Shown here piece by piece: positions 35,444-44,982 of a DNA stretch of 64,000 nucleotides. Positions within the stretch are counted from its first letter, which is position 1; every line of letters begins with the position of its first letter. A program made the position numbers and the translations under genes. Below the pieces are notes generated by a model. That model was given only the letters and a program-made list of their open reading frames with translations. It was not told the origin of the DNA and did no database searches. The DNA comes from VAZQ01 sp963725185 (GTDB lineage: Bacteria; Pseudomonadota; Alphaproteobacteria; Rhizobiales; Xanthobacteraceae): positions 868,001 through 932,000 of the forward strand of contig CAVRXO010000006.1 in the NCBI GenBank assembly GCA_963725185.1. Reading direction: 5' to 3'.

Positions 35444-36364
35444 TCAGAAATCCGGCTTGTCCGCACGCGGGACGTCCGAGTCCTTGTTGTTGTAGTATTC
35501 GTGAATGTTCTCGGCGCAGGCGGTTTCCGGCCATTCGTCGGAGCCGCGTCCATAGGTTATGGTCGCGCTCCACGGCGTCGTGAAGACGCCCGGATCCTCG
35601 ACCGTGAAGTTGAGCTGCAGGTGCTTGCCTCGGTAGCTGCGATCAATGCCCACCGGGGCTCGCCGATTTTCCTTTGCGTCCCGTTCCAGGCCCTCCTTCG
35701 CGTCTTGGTAGTCGATGAGCCGATAGCGTTCGACCACATGCAGCTTCTCGGTGTACGGCGTTCCGTACAGGTCGATCATGGCAAACGGCCGGTCGGTCCT
35801 GGTTCCCACCGTGTCGATCACAAGCGTGTCGCCTTCGTAGTGGCCCACCGAATCCCCATACCAGGACGGCGTCGGCTGTGCGGGGTGAGGCTGGTTCATG
35901 CGCACGTGGCGGACTTCATGATCCTGGTCGTAAATGATCGAGAGCCTGTCGGGCTGCTGAAAGATCACGATTGCGAAATTCTTGTAGATATACGGCACGG
36001 GCTCGGGCCAGCACTGATTGGCGGGGCTCGGATAGGTCACGCCCTTGAGCGAAAGCTCGCCGAACTTCCGCACGATTTGCGCCGTCTCCGGCTTCAAGAT
36101 CGGATTGGCGTAGTCGCCGACCAGCTGGTCGTAGTTGCTGACGCCGTTGCTCCGCGACCGGTTGGTCACCGGGCCCGGACCCGATGCCGGCGGTTCGAAG
36201 CCGGGGAGCGAGGGGTGCCACCATATGCCGGAGAGATCCGGGGTCGATGCGGTGCCCTGGGTACCGTCCGCGCCAGCCGCAAGCGCCGACGTCTGCCCCA
36301 AGGCGGGCGCAGCCGCTGCCGCCAACGTCACCAATAAAAGGAATTCGCGCAGCTGCCCGTTCAT
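35444..36364 (-). CDS. Secreted protein of unknown family (PDLSGIWWHP type)
   Basis: 306-residue protein with a signal peptide (FLLLVTLAAAAAPALGQ) and a mature domain of mostly beta structure: STPDLSGIWWHPSLPGF, NQCWPEPVPYIYKNFAIVIF, LSIIYDQDHEVRHVRMNQPH, YGDSVGHYEGDTLVIDTVG and TEKLHVVERYRLIDYQD. Such proteins are common in soil proteobacteria and uncharacterised. The gene at 39383-40225 shares the same succession of motifs. ATG 36364 has GGGAGG upstream. No catalytic motif is recognised. Confidence 0.75.
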   Translation of the reverse strand: MNGQLREFLLLVTLAAAAAPALGQTSALAAGADGTQGTASTPDLSGIWWHPSLPGFEPPASGPGPVTNRSRSNGVSNYDQLVGDYANPILKPETAQIVRKFGELSLKGVTYPSPANQCWPEPVPYIYKNFAIVIFQQPDRLSIIYDQDHEVRHVRMNQPHPAQPTPSWYGDSVGHYEGDTLVIDTVGTRTDRPFAMIDLYGTPYTEKLHVVERYRLIDYQDAKEGLERDAKENRRAPVGIDRSYRGKHLQLNFTVEDPGVFTTPWSATITYGRGSDEWPETACAENIHEYYNNKDSDVPRADKPDF

Positions 36365-36526
36365 GCCAACCTCCCTTTCATGGTTCGCCCGTCTCAAGCG
36401 GGTACGGCGATATTCTACACCAAGGGCGGGTACGGCGCACGTCTCTCCGCTCAGTCTCTCACCTCAAGTGCAAGCGAGGGCCAGAGTGGACCGTGCAGCA
36501 ACTCCGCTCCGAAAAACGGATGCCGA

Positions 36527-39127
36527 TCACGGCTTCTGAACATAGAATTGGTACATGCTGACGAAGGCGTGAGGGTTCTCGGCTTCGAAGACGTTCCATA
36601 AATCGAGATCGATCAGCGCATTCATGTCGGGGAAGCGCCTGCGGAATTGCTGCAGCAGGCAGCCTTCGAGATCGAAGCCAAGAAACTCAAGCCCGCATTG
36701 CGACAGGAAGGAGGCGATCCGCGGCAGGGTGAAGCGGTGCTCTTGGGCGTGGAACAGCAAGTCGCGGCACTCGCTGGTGCTGAAGAAGTCGCGATGCGCC
36801 GATGCGATCGTCCAGGCGGTTTCGCGCTCTGTCTCCATCAGATCCTGGCGAAACCGCCTTACCTCATCGGCGCCGACCCCATAGCCGCGCTCGGCGATGA
36901 ACGCCTGGGCGGCGCCGAGGTGGCTGCGTGCTGGCTCGCTGTAGAGGCCCACGCGCATGATTCCGCCCGGACGCAGGATCGAGATCAGCACCCGCCAGCC
37001 GGCGAGCGGATCGGCGAGATGGTGCAGCACGCCGCCGGCCTCGATCAGATCGAAAGTGCGGCCGATCGTGCCCAATTGCAGGATATCGGCTTGCGCGTAT
37101 TGCAGACGGGTCAATCCCAGCGCGCGCGACTTTCGTTGCGCGTAGCAAAGGCTGGTGAGGCTGAGATCGACCGCGAGCGTATCGGCGCCCACGAGCCTCT
37201 GCGCGGTCTCGATCGAGTGCTGACCGGTCCCGCAGCCGGCGATCAGGACTTGGATGCCGTCGAGCTTGGCCGGCTCGCGCAGCCGCGCCAGCGGAAGCTG
37301 GCGGTGCAGATAGGCGTCGAGGGTCGTGGGCTTGACCATGGAGGCCGTTCTGACCCATCGCGGATATGGATTTTCCTCGTATTGCTGCTGCACCAGCAAG
37401 GACACGTCATCGGTGATCGGCGTCAAGCGCGCGATCGACGCGCGCGCATTCTGGTCCTCCAGGGGCTCGCGCACCTGCTGCGTCAAGAGCCCGTCCAATT
37501 GCTGAGGCCAGGATCGATCCAACAGCGCGGGCGCCCCCGGCAGCGAGCTCAGCGGGACATAGGACGCCACGGCCGCAAGCCAAAGCGCCGGAACCGGGGC
37601 ACCCGCGGCCATGCCGGCGATCAAAGCCGCGCGCAGCCGCAACGCTTGATCGAGCTCTCCCGCTGCCAAGCCAAAGACGTATTCGTTGACGAAGCATTGC
37701 CGGGCGAGCGCACAGCCGGCTTTCAGCTTGGCCTCGTCGGGCAGGCTCGGGTGTGAGGCGGCGCTCGCCGCTTGCAGCAGGATGAAGCGCGCGGCCGTCA
37801 AGAACCGCTCCAGCTCGATATCGCAGACCGGCGTCGATTCGAGCATAGCGATCAGCAATCGATCGTTGCCGATCGTCGACCAACCGGCGGGCCCGAGCAA
37901 GTCCGCCTCGGACAGACGGTGCGGCCAAGCCTCGTTCGCCCGCTTGATGCAGGCGCCGATGGTCGGGTCGTGCTTGAGCACGCCGGCGACGAATGCAGCA
38001 AGCTGGCTCGGGCGGCCCCAAGGCTCCAGCAAGGCGTGCAACAAGCGCTCGCGAAGCGCGCCCGCATCGGGGATCGTCTCGGCCCCGGCGGCCCCAATGC
38101 AGCGCACGAACAGGGCCCTGGCGTCCGCGATCTCCTCGCCGCCGAGCGCCCGTTGCGCCGCTTCCAATGCGGGCGCGATCTCGCCGCGGTCGAGCAGCAA
38201 ATGACCGAGACCGCAGAGCGCGCCGGCGTAGCCGGGCCTGAGCGCAATCGCCCGGCGATAGCAAGCTTCCGCGTCGGCGAGCCTGCCCTGATCCTTCAAT
38301 ACCAGGCCGAGATTGTTGTGCGCCTCGGCCAAGTCCGGCTTGAGGGCGAGCGCCCGCCGATAGCTGACCTCAGCTTCCTCCAATCGGCCTTGATCCTTGA
38401 GAGCGTTGCCGAGGTTGTTGTGCCCCTCGGGATAATTCGGCTCGAGCGCCAGCGCCCGGCGACATGAGGCCTCCGCTTGGGCGGATCGGCCCTGCATCGA
38501 AAGCGCATGGCCGAGATTGCCATAGGCGAGCGCAAGATCGGGCTTGAGCGCGAGCGCGCGGCGGGCGCGCGCCTCGGCTTCAGCCGGCTGAGCCCGCCCA
38601 GGCGGCGCGGCGCCGGGATTTGCCTGCGCCTCGCCAAAGGCAGGGTCGAGCGCAAGGACCTGCCGGTAGCAGGCTTCGGCCTGGCTGTGCTCGCCCCGGC
38701 CCTGCAGGAGATTGCCGAGATTGTTGAGAGCCGCCGCATAGTCCGGCCGGAGCGCCAGGGCTTGACGGTAGCAGGCCTCGGCTTCGGCCGTGCGCTCCAG
38801 GTCCATGAGCGCATTGCCGAGGTTGCTGTGAAGCTCGGGAACACGGTCGTTCAATGCAACGGCCTTGGAGATGAGATCGACGGCTACGCGCGGCTGGCCC
38901 GCCTGGCGGGCGAGCACGCCAAGCAGATGCAGGGCGTTCAGGTTGGAAGGCTCGACGGCGAGGATTTTCCGATAGCAGGCTTCGGCCTGCGGCAGCCGCC
39001 CGGCGTGGTGGTGCGCAAGCCCGCTCGCCTCGATTTCCGCAAGCTCGGCGCGCAAGCGCGCCTCCGCCGGGCCGCCGGGTCGCGGGCCGCCATGCTTTGC
39101 CGCGGCTCGCCGCTGCTTGCGATTCAT
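36527..39127 (-). CDS. TPR-repeat / SAM-dependent methyltransferase fusion protein
   Basis: 866 residues. A basic leader MNRKQRRAAAKHGG is followed by about nine tetratricopeptide repeats (35-345, consensus AEACYRRALALKPDLAEAHN), a helical linker, and a class I methyltransferase at about 575-800 with motif I VLIAGCGTGQHS (627-638), DLIEAGGVLHHLADP and RPGGIMRVGLYS. The QQYEENPYPRW stretch before it is common in TPR-methyltransferases. No signal peptide or membrane helix. The substrate is unknown; TPR-fused methyltransferases often modify a protein or glycan bound by the repeats. The DNA of the repeats is itself repetitive. Divergent from the secreted protein gene at 39383. Confidence 0.85.
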   Translation of the reverse strand: MNRKQRRAAAKHGGPRPGGPAEARLRAELAEIEASGLAHHHAGRLPQAEACYRKILAVEPSNLNALHLLGVLARQAGQPRVAVDLISKAVALNDRVPELHSNLGNALMDLERTAEAEACYRQALALRPDYAAALNNLGNLLQGRGEHSQAEACYRQVLALDPAFGEAQANPGAAPPGRAQPAEAEARARRALALKPDLALAYGNLGHALSMQGRSAQAEASCRRALALEPNYPEGHNNLGNALKDQGRLEEAEVSYRRALALKPDLAEAHNNLGLVLKDQGRLADAEACYRRAIALRPGYAGALCGLGHLLLDRGEIAPALEAAQRALGGEEIADARALFVRCIGAAGAETIPDAGALRERLLHALLEPWGRPSQLAAFVAGVLKHDPTIGACIKRANEAWPHRLSEADLLGPAGWSTIGNDRLLIAMLESTPVCDIELERFLTAARFILLQAASAASHPSLPDEAKLKAGCALARQCFVNEYVFGLAAGELDQALRLRAALIAGMAAGAPVPALWLAAVASYVPLSSLPGAPALLDRSWPQQLDGLLTQQVREPLEDQNARASIARLTPITDDVSLLVQQQYEENPYPRWVRTASMVKPTTLDAYLHRQLPLARLREPAKLDGIQVLIAGCGTGQHSIETAQRLVGADTLAVDLSLTSLCYAQRKSRALGLTRLQYAQADILQLGTIGRTFDLIEAGGVLHHLADPLAGWRVLISILRPGGIMRVGLYSEPARSHLGAAQAFIAERGYGVGADEVRRFRQDLMETERETAWTIASAHRDFFSTSECRDLLFHAQEHRFTLPRIASFLSQCGLEFLGFDLEGCLLQQFRRRFPDMNALIDLDLWNVFEAENPHAFVSMYQFYVQKP

Positions 39128-39382
39128 GGCGGCAAGGTTCGCCTAAAATCGCCCTTCGACCAAGGGGGTGTCAGCGCCAGACCAGGCTTTGTACAGCAGG
39201 ATCATCAGCCGGCATCGCCCGCGGGCGCTGTCCTGCACCTTCTCGGAGGGACGGAATCCTGGTAACAAGTCACATCGAGACGGCAATGTGCCGGCGCGTT
39301 CGTGCGATTGGCGCAGCCATCGCTTCGGCGGTTTCGGGAAGTACCGACGACAAGCGCCGGCCGATCTGAGGGAGAATGGAGA

Positions 39383-40225
39383 ATGCCCATGCGTTGCCCA
39401 GGTTCAAAGTGCGCGGTTGCATTGGCAATCGCGTTCATGGCGGGACCATCCCACGCCCAGGTGGTCGATTACGGCAAGTATCCTGCCTTCGTGGGTCAAT
39501 GGGATCGCAACGGCCCGCCCAACAACTGGGTGGTGCTGAGCGGCCAGCCGCCGCTGACACCCGAATACCAGAAGGTCTTCGATGCCAGTAAGGCCGATCA
39601 GAAAAGCGGCCGGCCCGGCAATTGGCCGTCGACCTTCTGCCTGCCGGAAGGAATGCCGGCGATGATGAACGTCTATAATCCCTTGGAGATCATCATCACG
39701 CCGGAGACTACCTACCTCCTGACGAGCCACAACAACGACATGTATCGGCGGATCTATACCGACGGTCGCGATTGGCCCAAGGACCCCGAGCGCACGCTCG
39801 CCGGCTACTCGATCGGCAAGTGGGTCGACGAGAACGGCGACGGCAAGTACAGCGCGCTCGAAATCGAGACCCAATTCCTGCGGGGTCCGCGCGCCTATGA
39901 AAATTCAGGCATTCCCTTCCACGAGAACAACCAGACCATCATCAGGGAGCGGTTCTATCTCGACAAGGCCAACAGCAACACGCTCTATGACGACATCACC
40001 GTGATTGATGACGCCTTGACGCGGCCCTGGGGCAAGCTTGAGAAACTCGCCCGCAACAAGGATCCACGCCCGACCTGGCGGGAGGAGACCTGCCCGGCGG
40101 ACAACGAGTGGCTCAAGATCGGCAAGGAGACCTACGTGGTCAACGAGGCCGACGGCAAGCTGATGCCGGCCTACAAGGATCAGACCCCGCCGGACCTGCA
40201 TAATTTCCCGCAATCGCCGAAGTAA
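39383..40225 (+). CDS. Secreted protein of unknown family, related to the one at 35444-36364
   Basis: 280 residues with a signal peptide (CAVALAIAFMAGPSHAQ). The mature part has FVGQWDRNGPPNNW, FCLPEGMPAMMNVYNPLEII, RRIYTDGRDWPKDPERTLAG, IGKWVDENGDGKYSALEIET, then NNQTIIRERFYLDKANS and a DDITVIDDALTRPW block. The Gln-Trp start, C-x-P-E-G-x-P, D-G-D/E calcium-like loop and I-x-E-R-F-Y order match the protein at 35444-36364 in outline. No enzymatic family is recognised. The ATG at 39383 follows AATGGAGA. Confidence 0.75.
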   Translation: MPMRCPGSKCAVALAIAFMAGPSHAQVVDYGKYPAFVGQWDRNGPPNNWVVLSGQPPLTPEYQKVFDASKADQKSGRPGNWPSTFCLPEGMPAMMNVYNPLEIIITPETTYLLTSHNNDMYRRIYTDGRDWPKDPERTLAGYSIGKWVDENGDGKYSALEIETQFLRGPRAYENSGIPFHENNQTIIRERFYLDKANSNTLYDDITVIDDALTRPWGKLEKLARNKDPRPTWREETCPADNEWLKIGKETYVVNEADGKLMPAYKDQTPPDLHNFPQSPK

Positions 40226-40541
40226 CGGCGCGAGGCGCAGGCTCTTCGCATGTAACGAAGCGGAGCCGCGTTCTCCACCTCTCCCCGCTCGCGGCAGGGC
40301 GTTTACGCCCGTCTTCGACGGGCTTTGGAGAGGTCGGATCGCGCAAGCGATCCGGGTGAGGGGGCGTTTCCACAAGCTCAGACTCGCGGAAAGGCCCCCT
40401 CACCCGGCGCTCCGCGCCGACCTCTCCCCGCAAGCGGGGAGAGGTGGAGAATGCCGCTCCGCCACATGCGATTACCCTGCCCACAAGGGGGAGAGGAGAT
40501 GAGCATTTCCGGTACTGTCACGCTAGCTCGCGCCGATCGGG
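40226..40541. other. Gene-free stretch holding an intergenic repeat element
   Basis: 316 bp between convergent genes. Most of it is the palindromic element at 40271-40451; the right end (about 40526-40560) contains TCAAGCCCGGGACAAGTGTG, which resembles one arm of the long hairpin at 46417-46491. No coding sequence is supported. Confidence 0.55.
40271..40451. repeat. Palindromic intergenic element, 181 bp
   Basis: Perfect 18-bp terminal inverted repeat, TTCTCCACCTCTCCCCGC (40271-40288) against 40434-40451. Inside lie further complementary parts: GGTGAGGGGGC against GCCCCCTCACCC, and CGGATCGCGCAAGCGATCCG as a local hairpin. This is a well-known look for dispersed intergenic palindromes in rhizobia. 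No transposase is present. Confidence 0.7.
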
Positions 40542-41481
40542 TCAAGCCCGGGACAAGTGTGAGTGTCCCCACAATTCGCGGAAGCGGATGGCCACCACCT
40601 GATCGTAAGGCACCGGACCCGCCAGGTGGCCGATGGCCTGCGCGAATCCGTTGAGGCCGCTGACCGCCGCCTCGGAAATGAGCGGATCGTAGAACGGGGC
40701 GTCGCGTTCGACGACGGTCGCGATCAGCCCGGCCGCTTCCGGAGGGAATTTCCGCGCTCCGACTTTCCGCGCCAGTGATGGATCGGCGCGCAAAGCCTGC
40801 TGCGCTTTTACGATCGCCCGTACGGCGGCAGCGACGCTCCCCGGCTCCCGCTCGATATAGGCATCGGTGGCAGCCATGCCGGCAAAGGTAAAATGACGAA
40901 CGTCGCCGGGATCGTCGCCGCGCCGGACATCGATCAGAATCGTGCCGACCCCATGGGCTGACGGCAGTCTCGGCACCCATGGCATTGGCCCAGAAGCCGT
41001 CGATCCGTCCCTGCTCCAAGGCCCGCGCCGCAAAGACGCCGAACGAGACGTCACGCGCTTTTGCGCCCGGCAGCTCCACCATCTCGAGGTCGCGCGCGGG
41101 ATCGATGCCGGCGCCGATCAGCATTTGCCTCAGCGCCAGATCGGGACCTTCCGCCGCCGTCAGACGCAAGCCCCTGACGGCGCCGATGTCGCCGCGCCTG
41201 GCGGCGAGGTCGGCGCGGACGACCAGCAACCACGGCGTTCCCTGGGACAGCGCGACCAGCAGCTTGACCCCGTTCCAGCCGGGAAACTCGGTCAGCACGT
41301 CATGCACCGAGCCCGCCATCATGACGTCGACGCTGCCGGCGCGAAGCGCCTTGGTGGCGCCGAGTGCCGGAACCAGCTCGATATGCGCGTCGAGCCCTTC
41401 GCTTTTGAAAAATCCCAGCTCGTCGGCCGCGAGCGCCGGGAAACAGGTGTTGCTGATGAGATCGACCGCCGCGATGCGCAT
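40542..41481 (-). CDS. NMT1/THI5-like solute-binding protein without signal peptide (one frameshift)
   Basis: About 313 residues of the SsuA/THI5/NMT1 fold: MRIAAVDLISNTCFPALAAD, FFKSEGLDAHIELVPALGAT, AGSVDVMMAGSVHDVLTEF, then GWNGVKLLVALSQGTPWLLV. After WANAMGAETAVS, one extra C at about 40956 moves the frame to HGVGTILIDVRRGDDPGDVR and EREPGSVAAAVRAIVKAQQA. No signal peptide is visible, and no ABC permease or ATPase lies near. It sits 21 bp downstream of the molybdopterin oxidoreductase gene and is probably cotranscribed. Ligand sensing in the cytoplasm or a mis-set start are both possible. Confidence 0.75.
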
Positions 41482-41502
41482 TTGCCGGATGTCCGTGAAT
41501 CG

Positions 41503-43812
41503 TCAGGCCGAGCGGTGCCGATCCAGGATCGACTTCAGGCGCTGCGGCGTGATCGGAAGCTGCGTGACCGCGCCGGCGATGCCGATCGCGTCGTCGATCG
41601 CGGCCGCGAGGGCGGCGCCCGCGGCGTTGGTGCCCGCTTCGCCCGCTCCCTTGAGGCCGAGCGGATTGCGCGGGCTTGGGGCATCTTCGGTGATGAGGAC
41701 CTCGACGCGCGGCATCTCCCGCGAGGTCATGATCAGATAATCGGCGAAGGTCGCTGACAGCGGCTCGCCGCGCGGGTCGTAGGTAAATTCCTCAAACAGC
41801 GCGCCGCCTATTCCCTGGGCGGCGCCGCCGACGATCTGGCCTTCGATCATCATCGGATTGATGGCGTGCCCGACGTCGTAGGAAACCAGGTAGCGCTCGA
41901 TCGCGACCTCTCCGGTGTCACGATCGACCCGCACCACCGCGACGTGGATGCCGTAGGGATAGACCATATGGTCGGTGAAGAACCAGCCTTCGGCGCTCAA
42001 TCCCGGCTCGTGCATGCCGCGCGTCTTGGACGTGGGCGCCAGCGTGCGCGCAATTTCGGCCAGGCTGACCGATGGGCTTCCGGCCGGGGCGCCCCGGCGA
42101 GCAACAATGCCATCCACGACATCGAGATCTGCGGCCGGCGTCTGCGTGAGCTCGCCCGCCACTTCCAGCGCCTTGAGGCGGACCTTGGTGGCGGCGATAT
42201 GGGTCGCCGATCCGGTCATGACCGACGCCCGCGAGGAATGCGCCCCGATCCCGTGGGCGATGAGATCCGTGCGTCCATGGATGACCTTGATGCTGCGATA
42301 ATCCACGCCCAGCGCATCGGCGCAGATCTGCGCCATCGCGGTCTCGAACCCTTGTCCCAGCGAAGCGCCGCCGGTGATGAGCTCGACCGCGCCGGTCGTA
42401 TCCACGGTCACTTTCGTGCCGTCGGCGGGACCGATGCCGCTCTTCTCGATGAACATGGCCAGGCCGATGCCCACCGCTTCGCCCTTGGCTCTGCGCTCTT
42501 GCAGCTTGGCGTGGAGCCTGGGCCATTCCACCGCCGCCAGGGTCTTGTCCAGGAGCCCGGCATAATCTCCCGAGTCGTAGACGATCTCTTCGCCGAGCGT
42601 ATCGGTGGGCCGCCGGAACGGCATCTCGCTCTTTGAGATCAAGTTGACGCGGCGCACTTCGATCGGATCAAGCTTGAGCCGGTGCGCGATGGCGTCCATG
42701 ACGCGCTCGCGCACGAACGTGCTCTCGTAGCGGCCGGGCGAACGGTAGGTCGCCGCCGGCGTTTTGTTGGTCAGCCGGAAATGTCCGGTCGCCCGATAGG
42801 CCGGCACCCGGTAGGGGCCCGGCAGCATGCCGGCCGTCATATCCGCCACCCGCGACCCATGGGTGCGGATATAGGCGCCCTGGCCATGAAAGTACTCGTC
42901 CTCGAGCGCCAGGATTTGCCCCTTGGCATCGGTGGCGACGCGGACCCGATGGATCTGCTCGCGAGAATGATTGGCGGCCATCAAATGCTCGTGCCGATCC
43001 TCGATCCACTTCACCGGCCGCCCCAGCCGCAAGGCGGCGAGGCAGACCAGGACGTCCTCCGGATAGAGCTCGCCGCGAATCCCGAATCCGCCTCCGACAT
43101 GTCCCTCGAACAGGTGAACGGAGGTGGGGCTGCGCCCGAGGGTGTGCGCCAGCAGGTCGCGGGTGCGATGCGGCACCTTGGCGGCGCCATGCAGCTCGAG
43201 GATATCACGGACGGCGTCGTAGCGCGCGATCGCGCCGCGCGTTTCCAGCGGCACGCCGGAATGGCGACCGATCTTGAGCTCAAGCGCGATGATCTCATGG
43301 GCAGCCCGAAAGGCTGCCTCGACATCGCCGTAGGCCTTGCGGATGACAGTGGGCTCGGTCAGGAAGCCCGGCTTGAATTCCCCCGGCGGATGATCCGGGG
43401 CCAGGATCACCGGCAGATCCTCGATCTCGAGGGTGACCAGATCCGCCGCGTCTTCCGCCAGATAGGCGCTCTCGGCGAACACGGCCGCGACCGGCTCGCC
43501 GACATAACGGACATGGTCGCGCGCCAGGATCGGCTGGCGATACGGCGCAAGCTGCTCGATCCGGCCTTCCCGGAAGTCGATCGGCGGAACGTGGGCGATG
43601 TCATCGGAGATCCAGACGCCCATGACCCCCGGCGCCGCCAGGGCGGCGGCAATATCGACCGAGCGTAGCTTGGCATGGGCACGGGTCGAGCGCACAACTC
43701 GCAGATGAAGCTGGTGCGGGAACGATACGTCCGCGGCAAACCGGCCCTGGCCGGTGACCAGCGGGCGATCCTCCAGGCGGGACACCGAGCGGCCGACGAA
43801 TTTTCCCTGCAT
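41503..43812 (-). CDS. Xanthine dehydrogenase/CoxL family molybdopterin-binding large subunit
   Basis: 769-residue molybdenum hydroxylase large subunit. The N-terminal aldehyde-oxidase a/b hammerhead (RLEDRPLVTGQGRFAADVSF) leads to the molybdopterin domains with HVGGGFGIRGE (about 238-248), ATYRSPGRYES (about 354-364) and the catalytic glutamate in GLKGAGEAGTN (about 719-729). The 354-364 loop is not the AYRCSFR of true CO dehydrogenase, so CO oxidation is rejected. A substrate that is hydroxylated at a carbon next to ring nitrogen, or an aldehyde, is more likely. No FAD or 2Fe-2S subunit gene is adjacent. ATG 43812 has AGGAG; a GTG two codons upstream is also possible. Confidence 0.88.
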   Translation of the reverse strand: MQGKFVGRSVSRLEDRPLVTGQGRFAADVSFPHQLHLRVVRSTRAHAKLRSVDIAAALAAPGVMGVWISDDIAHVPPIDFREGRIEQLAPYRQPILARDHVRYVGEPVAAVFAESAYLAEDAADLVTLEIEDLPVILAPDHPPGEFKPGFLTEPTVIRKAYGDVEAAFRAAHEIIALELKIGRHSGVPLETRGAIARYDAVRDILELHGAAKVPHRTRDLLAHTLGRSPTSVHLFEGHVGGGFGIRGELYPEDVLVCLAALRLGRPVKWIEDRHEHLMAANHSREQIHRVRVATDAKGQILALEDEYFHGQGAYIRTHGSRVADMTAGMLPGPYRVPAYRATGHFRLTNKTPAATYRSPGRYESTFVRERVMDAIAHRLKLDPIEVRRVNLISKSEMPFRRPTDTLGEEIVYDSGDYAGLLDKTLAAVEWPRLHAKLQERRAKGEAVGIGLAMFIEKSGIGPADGTKVTVDTTGAVELITGGASLGQGFETAMAQICADALGVDYRSIKVIHGRTDLIAHGIGAHSSRASVMTGSATHIAATKVRLKALEVAGELTQTPAADLDVVDGIVARRGAPAGSPSVSLAEIARTLAPTSKTRGMHEPGLSAEGWFFTDHMVYPYGIHVAVVRVDRDTGEVAIERYLVSYDVGHAINPMMIEGQIVGGAAQGIGGALFEEFTYDPRGEPLSATFADYLIMTSREMPRVEVLITEDAPSPRNPLGLKGAGEAGTNAAGAALAAAIDDAIGIAGAVTQLPITPQRLKSILDRHRSA

Positions 43813-43922
43813 GCGCACTCCTGCCGCAACCTGTCTTTCGCTCGGTCACCGAATTGCGGGGTGCCTGCTCTTTTGATATGGCCGGGCCGGGTCTTGATCA
43901 AGTCCAGCGATTGCGAGGAACG

Positions 43923-44927
43923 GTGAGCGCTTTGCCCAGGGTTGCCCTGCTGGTCACGGGAGGAACCATCGACTCCGTCGGCAAGGATCGTTTGGATCTC
44001 GCATGGTACATCGAAGCCGGCAAAAGGCTCGGGGAGGGAGAGCTCCTCGGCCGCATCCCCGAACTCGAGGACATTGCGCAGGTGCGCGAGATCCCCTTCC
44101 GCCGCCTGCCGAGCCATGCCCTGGTCGACAAGGATTGGCTTGATCTCTTGCGCACCATCCATTCGATCGTCGCCGACGACAAGGCCGACGGCATCGTCAT
44201 CACGCACGGCACCAACACCATCGAGGAGACCGCCTATTTCCTGAACCTGACATTGAAGACCCGCAAGCCGGTGGTCGTCGTCGGATCCATGCGGCCGTCC
44301 TCGGCGATCAGCGCCGATGGTTATCTAAACCTCGTCAACGCCATCAAGGTTGCGGCCGATGCGGGCTCGCCGGGGCGCGGCTGCCTGCTGGTGATGAACG
44401 ACACGATCTTCAACGGGCGCGATGCGACCAAGACCGCGACCTACCGGGTGGAGGCCTTCCAGTCGCGCGATCTCGGACCGTTGGGATTCGCCGACGCCGA
44501 CGGCAGGATCGTCTACTACCATCAGCCGCTCCGAAAGCACACCGTTGACACCGAGTTCGACGTCCAATACCTGCCATCGCTGCCGCGCGTCGATATCGCG
44601 ATTTCATATGTGGGCGCCGACGGCGCAATGATCGAAGCCGCCGCCAATGCGGGCGCCAGGGGCATCGTCAGCGCCGCCACCGGAGCCGGACGGCCGACAC
44701 CGGCGGAAGATGCCGCTTTCGACAAGGCCTATCGAGAAAAAGGCATGCTCATGTGCCTGTGCAGCCGGGTGGCTTCGGGCCGCGTCGTCCGCAGCCCCGG
44801 ATTGGCCAGGCGCGGCTTCGTCGCCGGCGATAATCTGCCGCCCTGGAAGGCGCGCATACTGCTTTCGCTGGCGCTGACCAAAACCGAGAATGCGGACGAG
44901 ATCCAGCGCATGTTCGACGCCTATTGA
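43923..44927 (+). CDS. L-asparaginase/glutaminase family amidohydrolase
   Basis: 334-residue type I/II asparaginase family enzyme that hydrolyses an amide such as asparagine to acid and ammonia. The first nucleophile Thr15 is in VTGGTIDS and the second threonine motif is THGTNTIEETAYFL, equivalent to TDTxEE. SMRPSSAISADGYLNLVNAI is typical, and the C-terminal dimer domain (ARGIVSAATGAGRPTPAED) is present. No signal peptide, so cytoplasmic. GTG at 43923 follows GAGGA. It is divergent from the molybdenum hydroxylase and 55 bp upstream of the cyclic amidohydrolase, probably one operon, suggesting use of an amide intermediate. Confidence 0.88.
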   Translation: MSALPRVALLVTGGTIDSVGKDRLDLAWYIEAGKRLGEGELLGRIPELEDIAQVREIPFRRLPSHALVDKDWLDLLRTIHSIVADDKADGIVITHGTNTIEETAYFLNLTLKTRKPVVVVGSMRPSSAISADGYLNLVNAIKVAADAGSPGRGCLLVMNDTIFNGRDATKTATYRVEAFQSRDLGPLGFADADGRIVYYHQPLRKHTVDTEFDVQYLPSLPRVDIAISYVGADGAMIEAAANAGARGIVSAATGAGRPTPAEDAAFDKAYREKGMLMCLCSRVASGRVVRSPGLARRGFVAGDNLPPWKARILLSLALTKTENADEIQRMFDAY

Positions 44928-44982
44928 TCGCACAGCGCCACGTCCGCGCGGGCAACCGACAGCTTCCCTCCAGGAGGAGATC

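Noticed and set aside
41503..43812. Carbon monoxide dehydrogenase CoxL
   Set aside because: The active-site loop lacks the AYRCSFR signature and no coxM/coxS genes adjoin.
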